DNA of 64,000 nucleotides. Origin: Treponema zioleckii (GTDB taxonomy: Bacteria; Spirochaetota; Spirochaetia; Treponematales; Treponemataceae). The notes below the pieces were generated by a model. That model saw only the letters and a list, made by a program, of their open reading frames with translations. It was not told where the DNA came from and did no database searches. The translations under genes and the position numbers were made by a program. Positions within the stretch are counted from its first letter, which is position 1, and each line of letters begins with the position of its first letter. Positions 54,154 to 63,025 of the stretch are shown here, piece by piece. The DNA is taken from contig NZ_JPUF01000001.1 in NCBI RefSeq assembly GCF_014737315.1, forward strand, positions 1 through 64,000, read 5' to 3'.

Positions 54154-55419
54154 TTAGAAGCCGATTCTTACGCCCGCGTATGCAGAGGCACCGGTTCCTG
54201 AAAAACTTGTGGCAAAGTCCGTGCCTGCAAGGCGAGCCTGGCAAATAATCTCAATGACGCGGAAGTTGAATCCAAAGCCGAGTTTTTGGTAAAACATTTC
54301 GTCAAGGTACGAAGTGCCGAACGTAAGATTAAAAATATTAAAAGCCGAAATAAGGGCATCTAAAGAATATTCTGCATAAATTTTTGAGTCAGAAGTGTAC
54401 GGATTTCGTACGGCAATGGCAGCCATCGGATTGATTCTAAACCACTTGGCTCCGCCAAAAGGTCGCCATGAAGCGTTCAGGCCAACTTTTAGCGGTCTGT
54501 GAATTTTAAAGTCTTCTTCAGAATATTCCCAGTCCGTGTGACCGTGCTCCGAGTTGTGTTCCTCGCTGTCGCTGAGCTTACCAAGAAGGCCGTTTGTCTC
54601 GAATGAAGCGTAATAGCTTGTGCTCGCCTTGTGCTTTAAGGTTCCCGCAACAATCGGAATGCGTGTGAACAAGCCTGCGTCAAGACTCGGAAAGAATCTT
54701 TTTTCGAGGGCAAGTCCAAAGTCAAATCCGCCGTTGCTTAAAATCTCGTTGACCGCGATTTCTGGAATCTTATTGTCGTCGAGCATACTCTGCAAGCTCA
54801 CGCAAGAATACACTTCAACAGGCGCGGAAGCATACGCCTTAATTTCACCTGTTTCTTTTGTGGAGAGCGAACCCGTCGCTGTTGTTTCTGGAACGTAAAC
54901 GAGCGGAACGAAGTACGATGGCATAAATTTTACGGCAAAGCCTTTGATTTTTGTCTGGAGCGAAACTCCCGCGTGAACGAAGGTCTCAAAATGCCCGGTT
55001 ACGTCAACTTTTCGACTTTCTCCGATTTCAATTCCTTCTGCAAGGAACGCGAACAAATCGTGGGAAATGCTCATAAATCCCGTTGCGTCAACTCCGCCAA
55101 AAAAACTCAGCCTGCATTTTTCGCCAATATTAAGGTTTACAAACGCTTTTTCATGGGTTGCGACACCAAACTGCAATCCGTCGTCCGAAATATCATTTGA
55201 AATCTGATTAAAGTCAATAACCAGGTCTTTGACCAAAAGATTGCTCGTAGAAAAATAATTGTTTGCGCCTCCCGCCTCGGAATCCACGCCAATCTCAAAA
55301 TATCTGTTTGGTTTGTACAAATCTGCGGCAAGATTTTCGTCCGCAAAAGCGGCTGTTGTTGTTATTATAGATGAGATAACACAAAAAACGAATGATGAAA
55401 GTAAAATCTGCTTTTTCAT
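54154..55419 (-). CDS. Outer-membrane/periplasmic beta-barrel-like protein, unknown function
   Basis: The 421-residue protein has a cleavable signal peptide (about 26 residues, ending AAFA). It consists of alternating amphipathic strands and ends in an aromatic-terminated strand (YAGVRIGF), as outer-membrane barrels do. Strand-like stretches include FEIGVDSEAGGANNYFSTSN and GFGFNFRVIEIICQARLAG. It follows the large lipoprotein gene by 15 bp, so the two probably form one surface module. I recognise no named family. Confidence 0.65.
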   Translation of the reverse strand: MKKQILLSSFVFCVISSIITTTAAFADENLAADLYKPNRYFEIGVDSEAGGANNYFSTSNLLVKDLVIDFNQISNDISDDGLQFGVATHEKAFVNLNIGEKCRLSFFGGVDATGFMSISHDLFAFLAEGIEIGESRKVDVTGHFETFVHAGVSLQTKIKGFAVKFMPSYFVPLVYVPETTATGSLSTKETGEIKAYASAPVEVYSCVSLQSMLDDNKIPEIAVNEILSNGGFDFGLALEKRFFPSLDAGLFTRIPIVAGTLKHKASTSYYASFETNGLLGKLSDSEEHNSEHGHTDWEYSEEDFKIHRPLKVGLNASWRPFGGAKWFRINPMAAIAVRNPYTSDSKIYAEYSLDALISAFNIFNLTFGTSYLDEMFYQKLGFGFNFRVIEIICQARLAGTDFATSFSGTGASAYAGVRIGF

Positions 55420-55434
55420 TTTAGTTACCCCCCA

Positions 55435-57681
55435 TTAATCCTTAGAGTTCCATAGTTCAACGGTTCCGTCTGTTTCAAGCTTTATAGAGCCGGTAAGTCC
55501 GAATTTTGCATTTCTTGTAACGGTCACTTCGCCTGTTCCAATCTGTGCCTGAATTTTTGGCAAGAATGGATAAGTTGTAAAAATCGACTTTGCCTCATCT
55601 TTTGTGAACTCAAATGCGTTGGCTTGGCCAGGCGTAAAATCAAGTTCTTTTAAGATGCCGGACTCGCCTTTATCTTCCAAAGTTGCATTGAACGAAAGCC
55701 CTGTGGAATTTATCACTTTGTAGTTGAACTGGAATGACTTCAACACATCAGCCCATTCATTCCATTTTTCGCTGTCTTCCGCGGAATCCCGTTTTAGAAT
55801 ATCCTCCGTGATTTCCGCATCTTCGCTCATCAGTGCAAGAACGTCGTTGATTGTAACGAAATTGTCGTTTACGCCGTCAGTTGTATCGGTAATTTCGATT
55901 TTTAGCGGAACTACAAGAACGATGTTTACGTTTATGGCGGCCCCTTTAGATAGTGCGTTAAGTTCTTCTCCGCTGATAGTTAGCGATGAACCCGTTCCCG
56001 AAAGCGAGAAATTATAGTCAAAGGTTAAGTTGTCTGGTCTTGCGTTAAAGACATCGCAAAGTGTGTCGGAAGAAATTTCGTAAGAGTAATTGCCTTCCGC
56101 GAACAATTCTTCGCTCGTTACCATTCGGTTTTCGTTTGCAAGGGTTTCGAGAGTTTTAATTGTTCGCTTTACTGGGAGATTGGTGTTTGATGGCACAAAT
56201 TGTTTTGAAGTTCCTGAGTAATTTGCAGTTACGCTTCCGCTTGCCGTAAAGCTGCTAAGGGCATCAATTCCAGGTTCGTTGATAAAAAGATAGCCTTTTA
56301 TGTCTTTGAACTGGATATTGTTGATTAAGTCTGAATTGTCGCCAGAAAGAAAGTCGCTCATCATGCTCGAAAAATTCAAGCCAGTGTCGATTGAACCACT
56401 TTTGTTGCCAATGTCGGCAAGGCTGATTTCTACCTCGGTAAGTTCCGTAATGTTGCATTTTCCGTTGAGCGAAATTTTTAAATCGTCCGAATTTTCCGGG
56501 AAAATGATTGTGGCATTTTCCAAAGAGATTTTTATGTAGCTTCCGTTTGTCGTTACGGGGTTTGGAGTTACTGTTTTGCCTGCAAGACTTGCAGTTTTGT
56601 TTATAATGTAGCCGTCTGCCTGAACGTCTGTAAAGTCGTTGTTTTCAATGCTGATTCCGCCGCCGAGGGTAAAATTTTGCTCGTCCAATTTTACGCCTGT
56701 CCAGCCGTCTGGAAGCTGGCAGTTAAAATTGAGAGTTCCCTGTGCGATTGTTGCGTGGTCAAGTTTGTTGTTGAGACCTGTGAGCGGAAACTGTTCGTTG
56801 ATGTTTATCGTGCCGTCGGTGCCAAGGTCGTCGTTCGTCATTGTAACGCCGGTGATTTTTGAAAGCGTAAGGCTTGATTCCGGGCCTACGCTAGCTGTGT
56901 ATTGCCGTTGTGTGCCGACGCTTCCGCCCAAAATCGTGCCGCTTGCAGTAATCCGCATTTGTTGAACGATTGTTCTTCCCGCAAGGTCAATGTAAGCGTC
57001 CCCGCCATGACCGACTTCTACAGGTTCTGACACCGCAATAACTTCACCTGTAGCAGCGTTTTTTAGCGTAAAAGTTGCGCGCATACGAAAATCTGCTGAA
57101 GGAGTTCCGTTAGGAGCCAAAGTGATTTTGAATCGTCCGCGCCTGACTGTCATCTCCTCAAAATCCGGGCTTGTGATATTAAAGTTCAGACCCACGCCTT
57201 CAATAGGCGCTTCACTATCGCCTGGCTCAAAAACCCGAACCGTTTCTCCAGTTACCGTAAGATTTTGCTGAACCGTATTTTCAAGGTCAGGTGCAGAAAA
57301 TGAAGATTCGAATGTGATTTCATCCAGATTCGAATCAGAATTCAGTGAAATCGGAATCTGCACAATTGGGTAATTTAGCGCATACTGAATGACTTTATCG
57401 CCGTTGTCATCAGGATTCGCTCCTTCCGCCGTAGGGTTGTAGTCATACACAGAGGAATGAAGCCCACTTGCTTCTGAATCTGATGTATTTTCGTCAAGAA
57501 TTTCCTGAATTTTCTCTGCAGACATTTTGTCTTTTATGGCAAACTCGCCGGAACCCAACGGAACTGCAAATGAGCCTTTATGTTTTACAGAAATTGATTC
57601 TGGCATTGTCAAATCAGAACAAGAGAATAATAAAATTGAGAATAAAGCAGAGAATATTCCAATTTTTGCGTAGAGTTTCAT
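55435..57681 (-). CDS. Large beta-rich lipoprotein, unknown function
   Basis: This is a 748-residue lipoprotein (lipobox LFSC) with an AAGGAGG ribosome site 7 bases before the ATG. The mature protein is almost all beta and rich in Asn, Thr and Ser, with several repeat-like blocks (for example QNLTVTGETVRVFEPGDSEA, ITASGTILGGSV, FTASGSVTANYSGTS). It resembles large treponemal surface lipoproteins, with no catalytic motif visible. It is coupled to the outer-membrane protein gene downstream and is preceded by a 453-bp repeat-bearing gap. Confidence 0.7.
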   Translation of the reverse strand: MKLYAKIGIFSALFSILLFSCSDLTMPESISVKHKGSFAVPLGSGEFAIKDKMSAEKIQEILDENTSDSEASGLHSSVYDYNPTAEGANPDDNGDKVIQYALNYPIVQIPISLNSDSNLDEITFESSFSAPDLENTVQQNLTVTGETVRVFEPGDSEAPIEGVGLNFNITSPDFEEMTVRRGRFKITLAPNGTPSADFRMRATFTLKNAATGEVIAVSEPVEVGHGGDAYIDLAGRTIVQQMRITASGTILGGSVGTQRQYTASVGPESSLTLSKITGVTMTNDDLGTDGTININEQFPLTGLNNKLDHATIAQGTLNFNCQLPDGWTGVKLDEQNFTLGGGISIENNDFTDVQADGYIINKTASLAGKTVTPNPVTTNGSYIKISLENATIIFPENSDDLKISLNGKCNITELTEVEISLADIGNKSGSIDTGLNFSSMMSDFLSGDNSDLINNIQFKDIKGYLFINEPGIDALSSFTASGSVTANYSGTSKQFVPSNTNLPVKRTIKTLETLANENRMVTSEELFAEGNYSYEISSDTLCDVFNARPDNLTFDYNFSLSGTGSSLTISGEELNALSKGAAINVNIVLVVPLKIEITDTTDGVNDNFVTINDVLALMSEDAEITEDILKRDSAEDSEKWNEWADVLKSFQFNYKVINSTGLSFNATLEDKGESGILKELDFTPGQANAFEFTKDEAKSIFTTYPFLPKIQAQIGTGEVTVTRNAKFGLTGSIKLETDGTVELWNSKD

Positions 57682-57854
57682 AAGCGAACCTCCTTCGTAT
57701 AAATTAGAACTTTTTTAATTGATTGTTAAATAGGAGAAAACTCATTTACCTTGCGAATTTTAACACAAGCAAATACTAAAAACAACATTTTCATAAAAAT
57801 AATTTTAAATTTTTAGAAAATTCTGCATAATCGGTGCGAGTTGACCGCCCCCTA

Positions 57855-57963
57855 AAAGTTGCTTGCGATGCGCGAGCAACAAAACTGCACCCCAACCTCG
57901 CCGCCGTGCTTGTCGCGGCGAGGTTGAAGCACCTGCAAGAAGTCTAACCAGAGCGCGAGTTTT
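57855..57963. repeat. GC-hairpin element, copy B
   Basis: Block 1 (57855-57891) and block 2 (57932-57963) closely match copy A at 42745-42853. The hairpin between them is CAACCTCGCCGC/GCGGCGAGGTTG (57893-57904/57915-57926). That is a wholly different stem from copy A but equally well paired. It lies in the gap upstream of the permuted binding-protein gene. Confidence 0.75.
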
Positions 57964-58003
57964 GGGAAACGCTAAAAGTTCTTTTTTTGTTCGGAAAAGT
58001 TTG

Positions 58004-58050
58004 CTTGTGCGTTTCCGAAAACTTGCGAGAAACGCACAAGTTGATTTTTT
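58004..58050 (+). terminator. Strong hairpin downstream of GC-hairpin element B
   Basis: CTTGTGCGTTTC (58004-58015) pairs perfectly with GAAACGCACAAG (58029-58040). It is followed by TTGA and six T, the form of a terminator for anything transcribed rightward from the element. Confidence 0.65.
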
Positions 58051-58084
58051 CTCTAAAGTTCACTTACAGCGTTTCTATGCATGG

Positions 58085-58113
58085 TTGCATGACATTTTGT
58101 CTACGGATAGAAT
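58085..58113 (+). promoter_or_regulatory. Promoter of the amino-acid ABC operon
   Basis: TTGCAT (58085-58090), 17 bases, TAGAAT (58108-58113); AGGAG follows 8 bases before the ATG at 58135. Confidence 0.5.
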
Positions 58114-58134
58114 AGCGTGCATAGGAGTTTTCAA

Positions 58135-58935
58135 ATGAAAAAATTATCAATTATGGCTATTGCCGCAGTTTCATTGGCTGTGCTTTTTGTAACAGGATGC
58201 AACAAAAAAGAGACTGCTTCAAAAGAACAGACTGTATCAAAAATCACAGGCGTTGCTGACCTTGTTGGAAAACATATTGGTGTTCAGGCAGGAACTACAG
58301 GCGAAAGCTATTCTCAGGAAAATATCAAGGATGCAAAAGTTGATTCTTTTAAAAACGCAATCGATGCTTCGCTCGCACTCAAAAACGGAGCAATTGACGC
58401 AATCGTAATCGACGAACTTCCTGCGCTCGAAATCGTAAAACGAAACGCTGACCTTGAAATCATTTACGATGATTTTTCTTCGGAAGAATATGCAATTGCC
58501 GTTCAGAAAGGAAACACAGAGCTTTTGGAGACAATCAACGAGACAATTGCAAAGCTCAAGGCTGACGGAAGATACGATGCGCTCATTTCAAATTTCATGC
58601 CGCTTGAAGGCGAAATTACAATTCCTGTAATCGAAGCAATTGGTTCGGACGGCGTTTTGAAAATGGGAACAAACGCAGCTTTCCCTCCTTTTGAATATGT
58701 TGAAGGAACTGATGTTGTTGGATTTGACCCTGCAATGGCTCAGTACATTGCAAATGCAGCCGGAAAAAAACTTGAAATCGTGGATATGGCATTTGACGGA
58801 CTTATCGCCGCTCTTCAGGCAAACGCAATTGACTTTATTGCAGCCGGAATGACAGCTACGGAGGAACGCCGACAGAACGTTGATTTTTCTGAGCCATACT
58901 ATCAGACAAAACAAGTAATCATCATCAAAAAATAG
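58135..58935 (+). CDS. Amino-acid-binding lipoprotein (SBP family 3) with circularly permuted lobes
   Basis: This extracytoplasmic binding protein of 266 residues (lipobox VTGC, Cys22) belongs to the ABC transporter that follows. In normal family-3 proteins the chain runs from a VGTNAAYPPFEY-like start, through the ATEERRQNVDFS arginine motif, to the hinge, and then DLVGKHIGVQAGTTGE and a C-terminal LKADGRYDALISNF. Here the second half comes first (residues 37-158, GVQAGTTGE at 49-57) and the first half comes last (residues about 172-266, LKMGTNAAFPPFEY onward), ending exactly at the hinge strand QVIIIKK. All ligand-contact motifs are kept, so binding is probably intact. The ATG at 58135 has AGGAG upstream; the frame is open from 58117. 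Confidence 0.9.
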   Translation: MKKLSIMAIAAVSLAVLFVTGCNKKETASKEQTVSKITGVADLVGKHIGVQAGTTGESYSQENIKDAKVDSFKNAIDASLALKNGAIDAIVIDELPALEIVKRNADLEIIYDDFSSEEYAIAVQKGNTELLETINETIAKLKADGRYDALISNFMPLEGEITIPVIEAIGSDGVLKMGTNAAFPPFEYVEGTDVVGFDPAMAQYIANAAGKKLEIVDMAFDGLIAALQANAIDFIAAGMTATEERRQNVDFSEPYYQTKQVIIIKK

Positions 58936-58972
58936 ATTGCAAGACTTTTTTCCGCAGTAGCGGATAGGTCAG

Positions 58973-59018
58973 GGAACTGCCGTTAAGATTTTTCTTTTGG
59001 CAGTTCCAATCTTTTTTT
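58973..59018 (+). terminator. Intra-operon terminator/attenuator
   Basis: GGAACTGCC (58973-58981) pairs with GGCAGTTCC (58999-59007), then AATC and seven T. It lies between the binding-protein gene and the permease gene, where partial termination would give excess binding protein. Confidence 0.75.
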
Positions 59019-59028
59019 GGGAGACTTT

Positions 59029-59706
59029 ATGCTAGAAAGCTTTTTTAACACAATGATTGCCAAAGGTCGCTGGATGCTTATTCCTCGCGGGCTTGGCACA
59101 ACACTTTTGATTGCGTTGTGCGCGGTTTTAATTGGTTCCGTTTTGGGCTGCACGTTCGCACTTTTTAAAATATCAAAATCAAAACCACTTAATTATATTT
59201 CTTCATTTTATACTACGATAATTCGCGGAATTCCGATGGCGACTCAGCTTATGATTTTTTATTTCGTTATTTTTGCGCCGCTCGGATTTAGCAACACGGT
59301 TGCCGTCGCGATTATTGCGTTCGGGATTAATTCCGGGGCTTACTGCACAGAGATTTTTAGGGCCGGCATTCAGGGCGTTGACCCAGGACAAATGGAAGCC
59401 GGAAGGTCACTTGGGCTATCGTGGAGCCAGACCATGCGAAAAATCATTTTGCCACAGGCATTCAGAACGATTTTGCCTACATACACATCTGAATTCATCA
59501 CTCTTATAAAGGAAACTTCCGTGGCAAGTTTTATTGCCGTCGTTGATTTGCAAAAAGCTTGCGATAACATTCGTAATGCAACTTACAACGCTTGGATTCC
59601 GCTGCTTTCGTGTGCGGCAATTTACCTTATCCTAACGCTCGGACTCACAAAATTCTTTGCGATTTTTGAGAAAAAACTTGCAAAATCAGACAGGAAATCA
59701 AAATGA
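59029..59706 (+). CDS. Amino-acid ABC transporter permease (HisM/GlnP type)
   Basis: This is a 225-residue inner-membrane permease of the polar-amino-acid family, with about five membrane segments and the coupling loop [20 protein letters not shown] followed by [20 protein letters not shown]. The ATG at 59029 has GGGAGA 6 bases upstream and is preferred to the upstream TTG at 59017. Its stop overlaps the ATPase start (ATGA). With a single permease gene, a homodimer is likely. Confidence 0.94.
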   Translation: MLESFFNTMIAKGRWMLIPRGLGTTLLIALCAVLIGSVLGCTFALFKISKSKPLNYISSFYTTIIRGIPMATQLMIFYFVIFAPLGFSNTVAVAIIAFGINSGAYCTEIFRAGIQGVDPGQMEAGRSLGLSWSQTMRKIILPQAFRTILPTYTSEFITLIKETSVASFIAVVDLQKACDNIRNATYNAWIPLLSCAAIYLILTLGLTKFFAIFEKKLAKSDRKSK

Positions 59707-60428
59707 TAGAAGTTAAGAATCTCATAAAAAAATTCGGATCGAATGTCGTGCTGAACGATATTAGCGAAACGATAAAAAAAGGCGAGAAAATCGTTATAAT
59801 CGGGCCTAGCGGCGGCGGAAAATCAACTTTTCTTCGTTGTCTGAACCTTCTCGAAACACCTGATTCTGGAAAAATCATTTTTAAGGGAACTGACATAACC
59901 GACAAAAAAACTGACATCAACAAAATCCGTCAGCAAATGAACATGGTTTTTCAGCATTTCAATCTTTTTCCGAATCTTACGGTTTTGAAAAACATAACTT
60001 TGGCTCCCGTGATGCTAAAAATCATGACAAAAGATGCTGCCGAGGAACGTGCGAAAGCCCTCTTAAAACGAATCGGCCTTTTGGACAAAGCCAACGAATA
60101 TCCTTCGAGCCTTTCGGGAGGGCAAAAACAGCGAATCGCGATTGTGCGCTCACTTGCAATGAATCCTGAAGTGATTCTTTTTGACGAGCCGACCAGTGCG
60201 CTTGACCCGGAAATGGTCGGCGAGGTTCTCCAGCTTATGAAAGACCTTGCAAACGACGGAATGACGATGGTTGTTGTTACTCACGAAATGGGCTTTGCCC
60301 GCGAAGTTGCCGACCGAGTATTTTTTATGGACGGAGGAAAAATTGCGGAGCAGGGAAGTCCTGAGCAGATTTTTACCGCGCCAAAAAGCGATAGGTTGCA
60401 GCAATTTTTAAAATCCGTGCTAAAATAA
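59703..60428 (+). CDS. Amino-acid ABC transporter ATPase (GlnQ type)
   Basis: The 241-residue ATPase drives the uptake system. Visible are Walker [10 protein letters not shown], the Q-loop [15 protein letters not shown], signature [17 protein letters not shown], Walker [15 protein letters not shown], the switch histidine in [16 protein letters not shown], and the usual end [16 protein letters not shown]. It overlaps the permease gene by 4 bases. Confidence 0.96.
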   Translation: MIEVKNLIKKFGSNVVLNDISETIKKGEKIVIIGPSGGGKSTFLRCLNLLETPDSGKIIFKGTDITDKKTDINKIRQQMNMVFQHFNLFPNLTVLKNITLAPVMLKIMTKDAAEERAKALLKRIGLLDKANEYPSSLSGGQKQRIAIVRSLAMNPEVILFDEPTSALDPEMVGEVLQLMKDLANDGMTMVVVTHEMGFAREVADRVFFMDGGKIAEQGSPEQIFTAPKSDRLQQFLKSVLK

Positions 60429-60435
60429 AAAAAAT

Positions 60436-60666
60436 ATGACAGAAAAAGAATTCCAATTTGCTGTGGAAACGCGGCAAACTCTAGAATTTCCTTATGATGG
60501 AAAAACTTATCGGCTTGCCTACGAAAAAGATGATGACGGTAAAAAGTGCATTTTTTTTGGAGAAGCTTTTCTGACTGAAAAATTTTCTTCGTTCCGCGAG
60601 CTTATGGCTACAGCAAAAATAAAAAATCATTTTTTACGCGAAGTCATAAAAGAACTTTCGTTGTAG
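60436..60666 (+). CDS. Small conserved-looking protein, unknown function
   Basis: The 76-residue acidic protein starts 7 bases after the ATPase stop and has no clear ribosome site, so it probably depends on read-through from the ABC operon. The sequence (FPYDGKTYRLAYEKDDDGKK, then FLTEKFSSFRELMATAKIKN) suggests a short beta-sheet followed by a helix. I recognise no family. Codon use is like its neighbours, which supports a real gene. Confidence 0.55.
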   Translation: MTEKEFQFAVETRQTLEFPYDGKTYRLAYEKDDDGKKCIFFGEAFLTEKFSSFRELMATAKIKNHFLREVIKELSL

Positions 60667-60690
60667 ATAAAAGAGTCTGTTTTAAAACTT

Positions 60691-60741
60691 TGTCATGCTG
60701 AATTTATTTCAGCATCTGTATTGCGTCGGGTTCGGAATGAC
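60691..60741. repeat. Dispersed palindromic repeat pair
   Basis: TGTCATGCTGAATTTATTTC plus AGCATCT, then after a short spacer a half copy CGGGTTCGGAATGACA. It lies between the small ORF and the CYTH gene. Confidence 0.75.
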
Positions 60742-60789
60742 ACTTTTGAAACTGCCTCAGAAATATTTTGATTCTTTTAAGGGAAGAAA

Positions 60790-61419
60790 ATGTACGAAGT
60801 TGAATTAAAAGCCCACGTGGATGACCGAAAAAAAGTCATTAGCAAATTGAATTTTTTTGCCAAGTACATTGGTGCGGTTCAAAAAGATGATATTTATTGG
60901 GGACTTCACATTGGCGAGCGGAAAATTCAGGCTCGCCTCCGAAAAGAAACCCCGCTCGAATTTTTGGATGCCGAAGCTGTGATGATGAATATTCGGGCGG
61001 ACGATGCCCGGTTAAAGCCTGATTTGCGCCATCAAAAAATTTATTTTACCTACAAACGAAAGGAAGTCCGCAAAAATGCTGACGGAACTACTTTTGAGGT
61101 GAACGATGAGCAGGAAACGCTCGTAAAGGAATCTGAGCCAATCGAGGCGTTCTTTAAGGATTTGGGGCTTGAAATTCTGGTGGAAAAGCACAAAACGGTA
61201 ATCAGCTATTTGTACGAAGGTGCGCACATTGAGCTTTGCACCGTTCCGCCGTTGGGCGACTTTCTTGAAATTGAGATTCTGACTTCTACGAAAGATGAAA
61301 GTTCTCTTGAGAGTTATCGTAAAAAACTTATTGAAATTCTTGAAAAATGCGGAATTTCAGAGGATAAAATTGAGGAGCGTTATTATTCTGAAATGCTTCA
61401 GGGGCTAAAAAATGTTTGA
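60790..61419 (+). CDS. CYTH-domain phosphatase/adenylate-cyclase-like protein
   Basis: The 209-residue protein opens with the CYTH signature YEVELKAHV (ExExK), followed by paired basic strands (QARLRKETPLEF, IYFTYKRKEVR) and acidic strands (LGDFLEIEILT) that line a triphosphate tunnel. Relatives act as class IV adenylate cyclases, thiamine triphosphatases or inorganic triphosphatases; which applies cannot be told. AAGGGAAG lies close before the ATG. It overlaps the next gene by 8 bases. Confidence 0.88.
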   Translation: MYEVELKAHVDDRKKVISKLNFFAKYIGAVQKDDIYWGLHIGERKIQARLRKETPLEFLDAEAVMMNIRADDARLKPDLRHQKIYFTYKRKEVRKNADGTTFEVNDEQETLVKESEPIEAFFKDLGLEILVEKHKTVISYLYEGAHIELCTVPPLGDFLEIEILTSTKDESSLESYRKKLIEILEKCGISEDKIEERYYSEMLQGLKNV

Positions 61420-62083
61420 TAGTTCTGAATATAAAAAAAGTGCGCTAAAACGCCTCAAAGAGTGCAGGTTCATGTTGATTTTGGCGGGGCTTTTTCCGCT
61501 CTTAATCGCCGTTATTTTTTGGCGGGCTAAAAGCAGAGTTTTTTTTAATATGCCAAACTTTTACACCGTTTTTACTTTTTGGAGTCTTTGTGCACTCGGA
61601 ATCATAAAGATTGCGTCGAGTGCGTTTTTTCTGAAGGCTTCAAGGCTCACTTCCGAGTCAAAAATTTATGTGAATGATTTTATTTGTTTTGCAGGGGATT
61701 TTTGGGAAGACGGCGTGATTTCTATGTTTTTGCGCTTGTTTTGGGTGTGCCTGTGGTCATTTTTGTTTGTCGTTCCGGGAATTATGAAAGTGTTCGCTTA
61801 TTCCATGACGAATTTTGTGCTTGTTGAGAATCCTTCAATCGGTGTAAAAAAAGCCATGCGGATAAGCAAAATTCTTACGGACGGGCACAAAGCGGACCTT
61901 TTGGGAATGTACGTTTCCTTTTGGCCCTGGATGATTCTTACGATTCTTACGTGCGGGCTCTCCCTTGTGTTTTTGTACCCGTACATCAAGCTTACTCAGG
62001 CGAATGTGTATTCTTATTTAAAGCAAGAATCCCTTCGCACTGGAAAGCTTCTTCCTTCGGATTTTTATCCGTCGGTAAAATAA
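61412..62083 (+). CDS. DUF975-family membrane protein
   Basis: This 223-residue inner-membrane protein has four to five membrane segments (for example MLILAGLFPLLIAVIFW, WVCLWSFLFVVPGIMKVFAY, LVFLYPYIKLTQANVYSYL). The GIMKVFAYSMTNFVLVENPS followed by KKAMRISKILTDGHKADL segment is characteristic of DUF975. Function is unknown. It overlaps the CYTH gene and is followed after 24 bp by the SppA-like gene, so the three form one transcription unit. Confidence 0.8.
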   Translation: MFDSSEYKKSALKRLKECRFMLILAGLFPLLIAVIFWRAKSRVFFNMPNFYTVFTFWSLCALGIIKIASSAFFLKASRLTSESKIYVNDFICFAGDFWEDGVISMFLRLFWVCLWSFLFVVPGIMKVFAYSMTNFVLVENPSIGVKKAMRISKILTDGHKADLLGMYVSFWPWMILTILTCGLSLVFLYPYIKLTQANVYSYLKQESLRTGKLLPSDFYPSVK

Positions 62084-62107
62084 AATTGCAAAAAGCAGGA
62101 ATAAAAA

Positions 62108-63025
62108 ATGGAAAGACAAAAAAAAGGATTTATTGTAATCACGGTGATTCTTGTGGTTTCGGTGGCAATGCTTCTTGTTAATCTTGGTGGTGAGACAAAA
62201 GAGCACCGGGACGTGGATTTTATTGCAAGACTTTATATTACTGGCGAGATTCTCGAAGCTGGGCATGATTACAATCAGCAGTGGCTTTTGGACACAATCG
62301 ACGAACTTTCAGAAGACGAGCACAACAAAGGAATCTTGCTTGTGATTGATTCTCCCGGAGGAGCTGTTTACGAAGCTGACGAGGCGTATCTTGCCCTAAA
62401 AGAATATAGAAAAAAAACTAATCGACCGATTCATGCGTATTTTAAGCATATTGCCGCTAGCGGCGGATATTATATTGCGTGTGCTGCGAATAAAATTGTG
62501 GCGAACCGAAATACGATTACCGGTTCAATCGGCGTGATTGGCGGACAGAGCGTAGACGTTACGGATCTTGCCTCGACTCTCGGCATCAAAATGAAGACTT
62601 TTACCGCCGGTCGCAACAAGAACATGCTGAATTATGATTCCCCGCTCACCGACGAACAGGAAAAAATCATGCACGATTTTGTTTACGAAGCATACGACCA
62701 GTTTACTCAAATTGTTGCTGAAAGCCGCGGAATGCGCATTGAAGATGTTCGGGAACTTGCGGACGGACGAATCTACACAGCCCTTCAGGCAAAGAAAAAC
62801 GGACTTGTTGATGATGTGAGCGATATTTTTGTAGCAGAAGACGAACTTAACAAAGTTTGTGATTCGAATAATACGCTTGAATTCTATGATTACGAATTCA
62901 AATACGAAGAAACTTTTCAGGACTTAATCGGGGATTTTGGTTCATTCTTAAAAAGCCCGATTAAGAGCCTAAAATCTTCTGTTCAAGAAGAAAGTTTGCC
63001 TTCCCTCCGTTACATGGCATATTGA
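62108..63025 (+). CDS. sppA: SppA-like S49 signal-peptide peptidase
   Basis: This membrane-anchored serine protease degrades leftover signal peptides. The 305-residue short form has one N-terminal membrane segment (about residues 7-25), the LLVIDSPGGAVYEADEAY loop, the catalytic Ser118 in HIAASGGYYIA and the catalytic Lys171 in AGRNKNML. This Ser/Lys pair is the expected dyad. The C-terminal 40 residues are extra. It overlaps the convergent FMN-enzyme gene by 16 bases at the 3' end. Confidence 0.9.
   Translation: MERQKKGFIVITVILVVSVAMLLVNLGGETKEHRDVDFIARLYITGEILEAGHDYNQQWLLDTIDELSEDEHNKGILLVIDSPGGAVYEADEAYLALKEYRKKTNRPIHAYFKHIAASGGYYIACAANKIVANRNTITGSIGVIGGQSVDVTDLASTLGIKMKTFTAGRNKNMLNYDSPLTDEQEKIMHDFVYEAYDQFTQIVAESRGMRIEDVRELADGRIYTALQAKKNGLVDDVSDIFVAEDELNKVCDSNNTLEFYDYEFKYEETFQDLIGDFGSFLKSPIKSLKSSVQEESLPSLRYMAY

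Noticed and set aside
57863-58138. 91-codon open frame across GC-hairpin element B
   Set aside because: It runs through the repeat and the terminator-like stem and into the binding-protein start. Its protein is basic and unlike its neighbours, so the structured repeat explains the region better.
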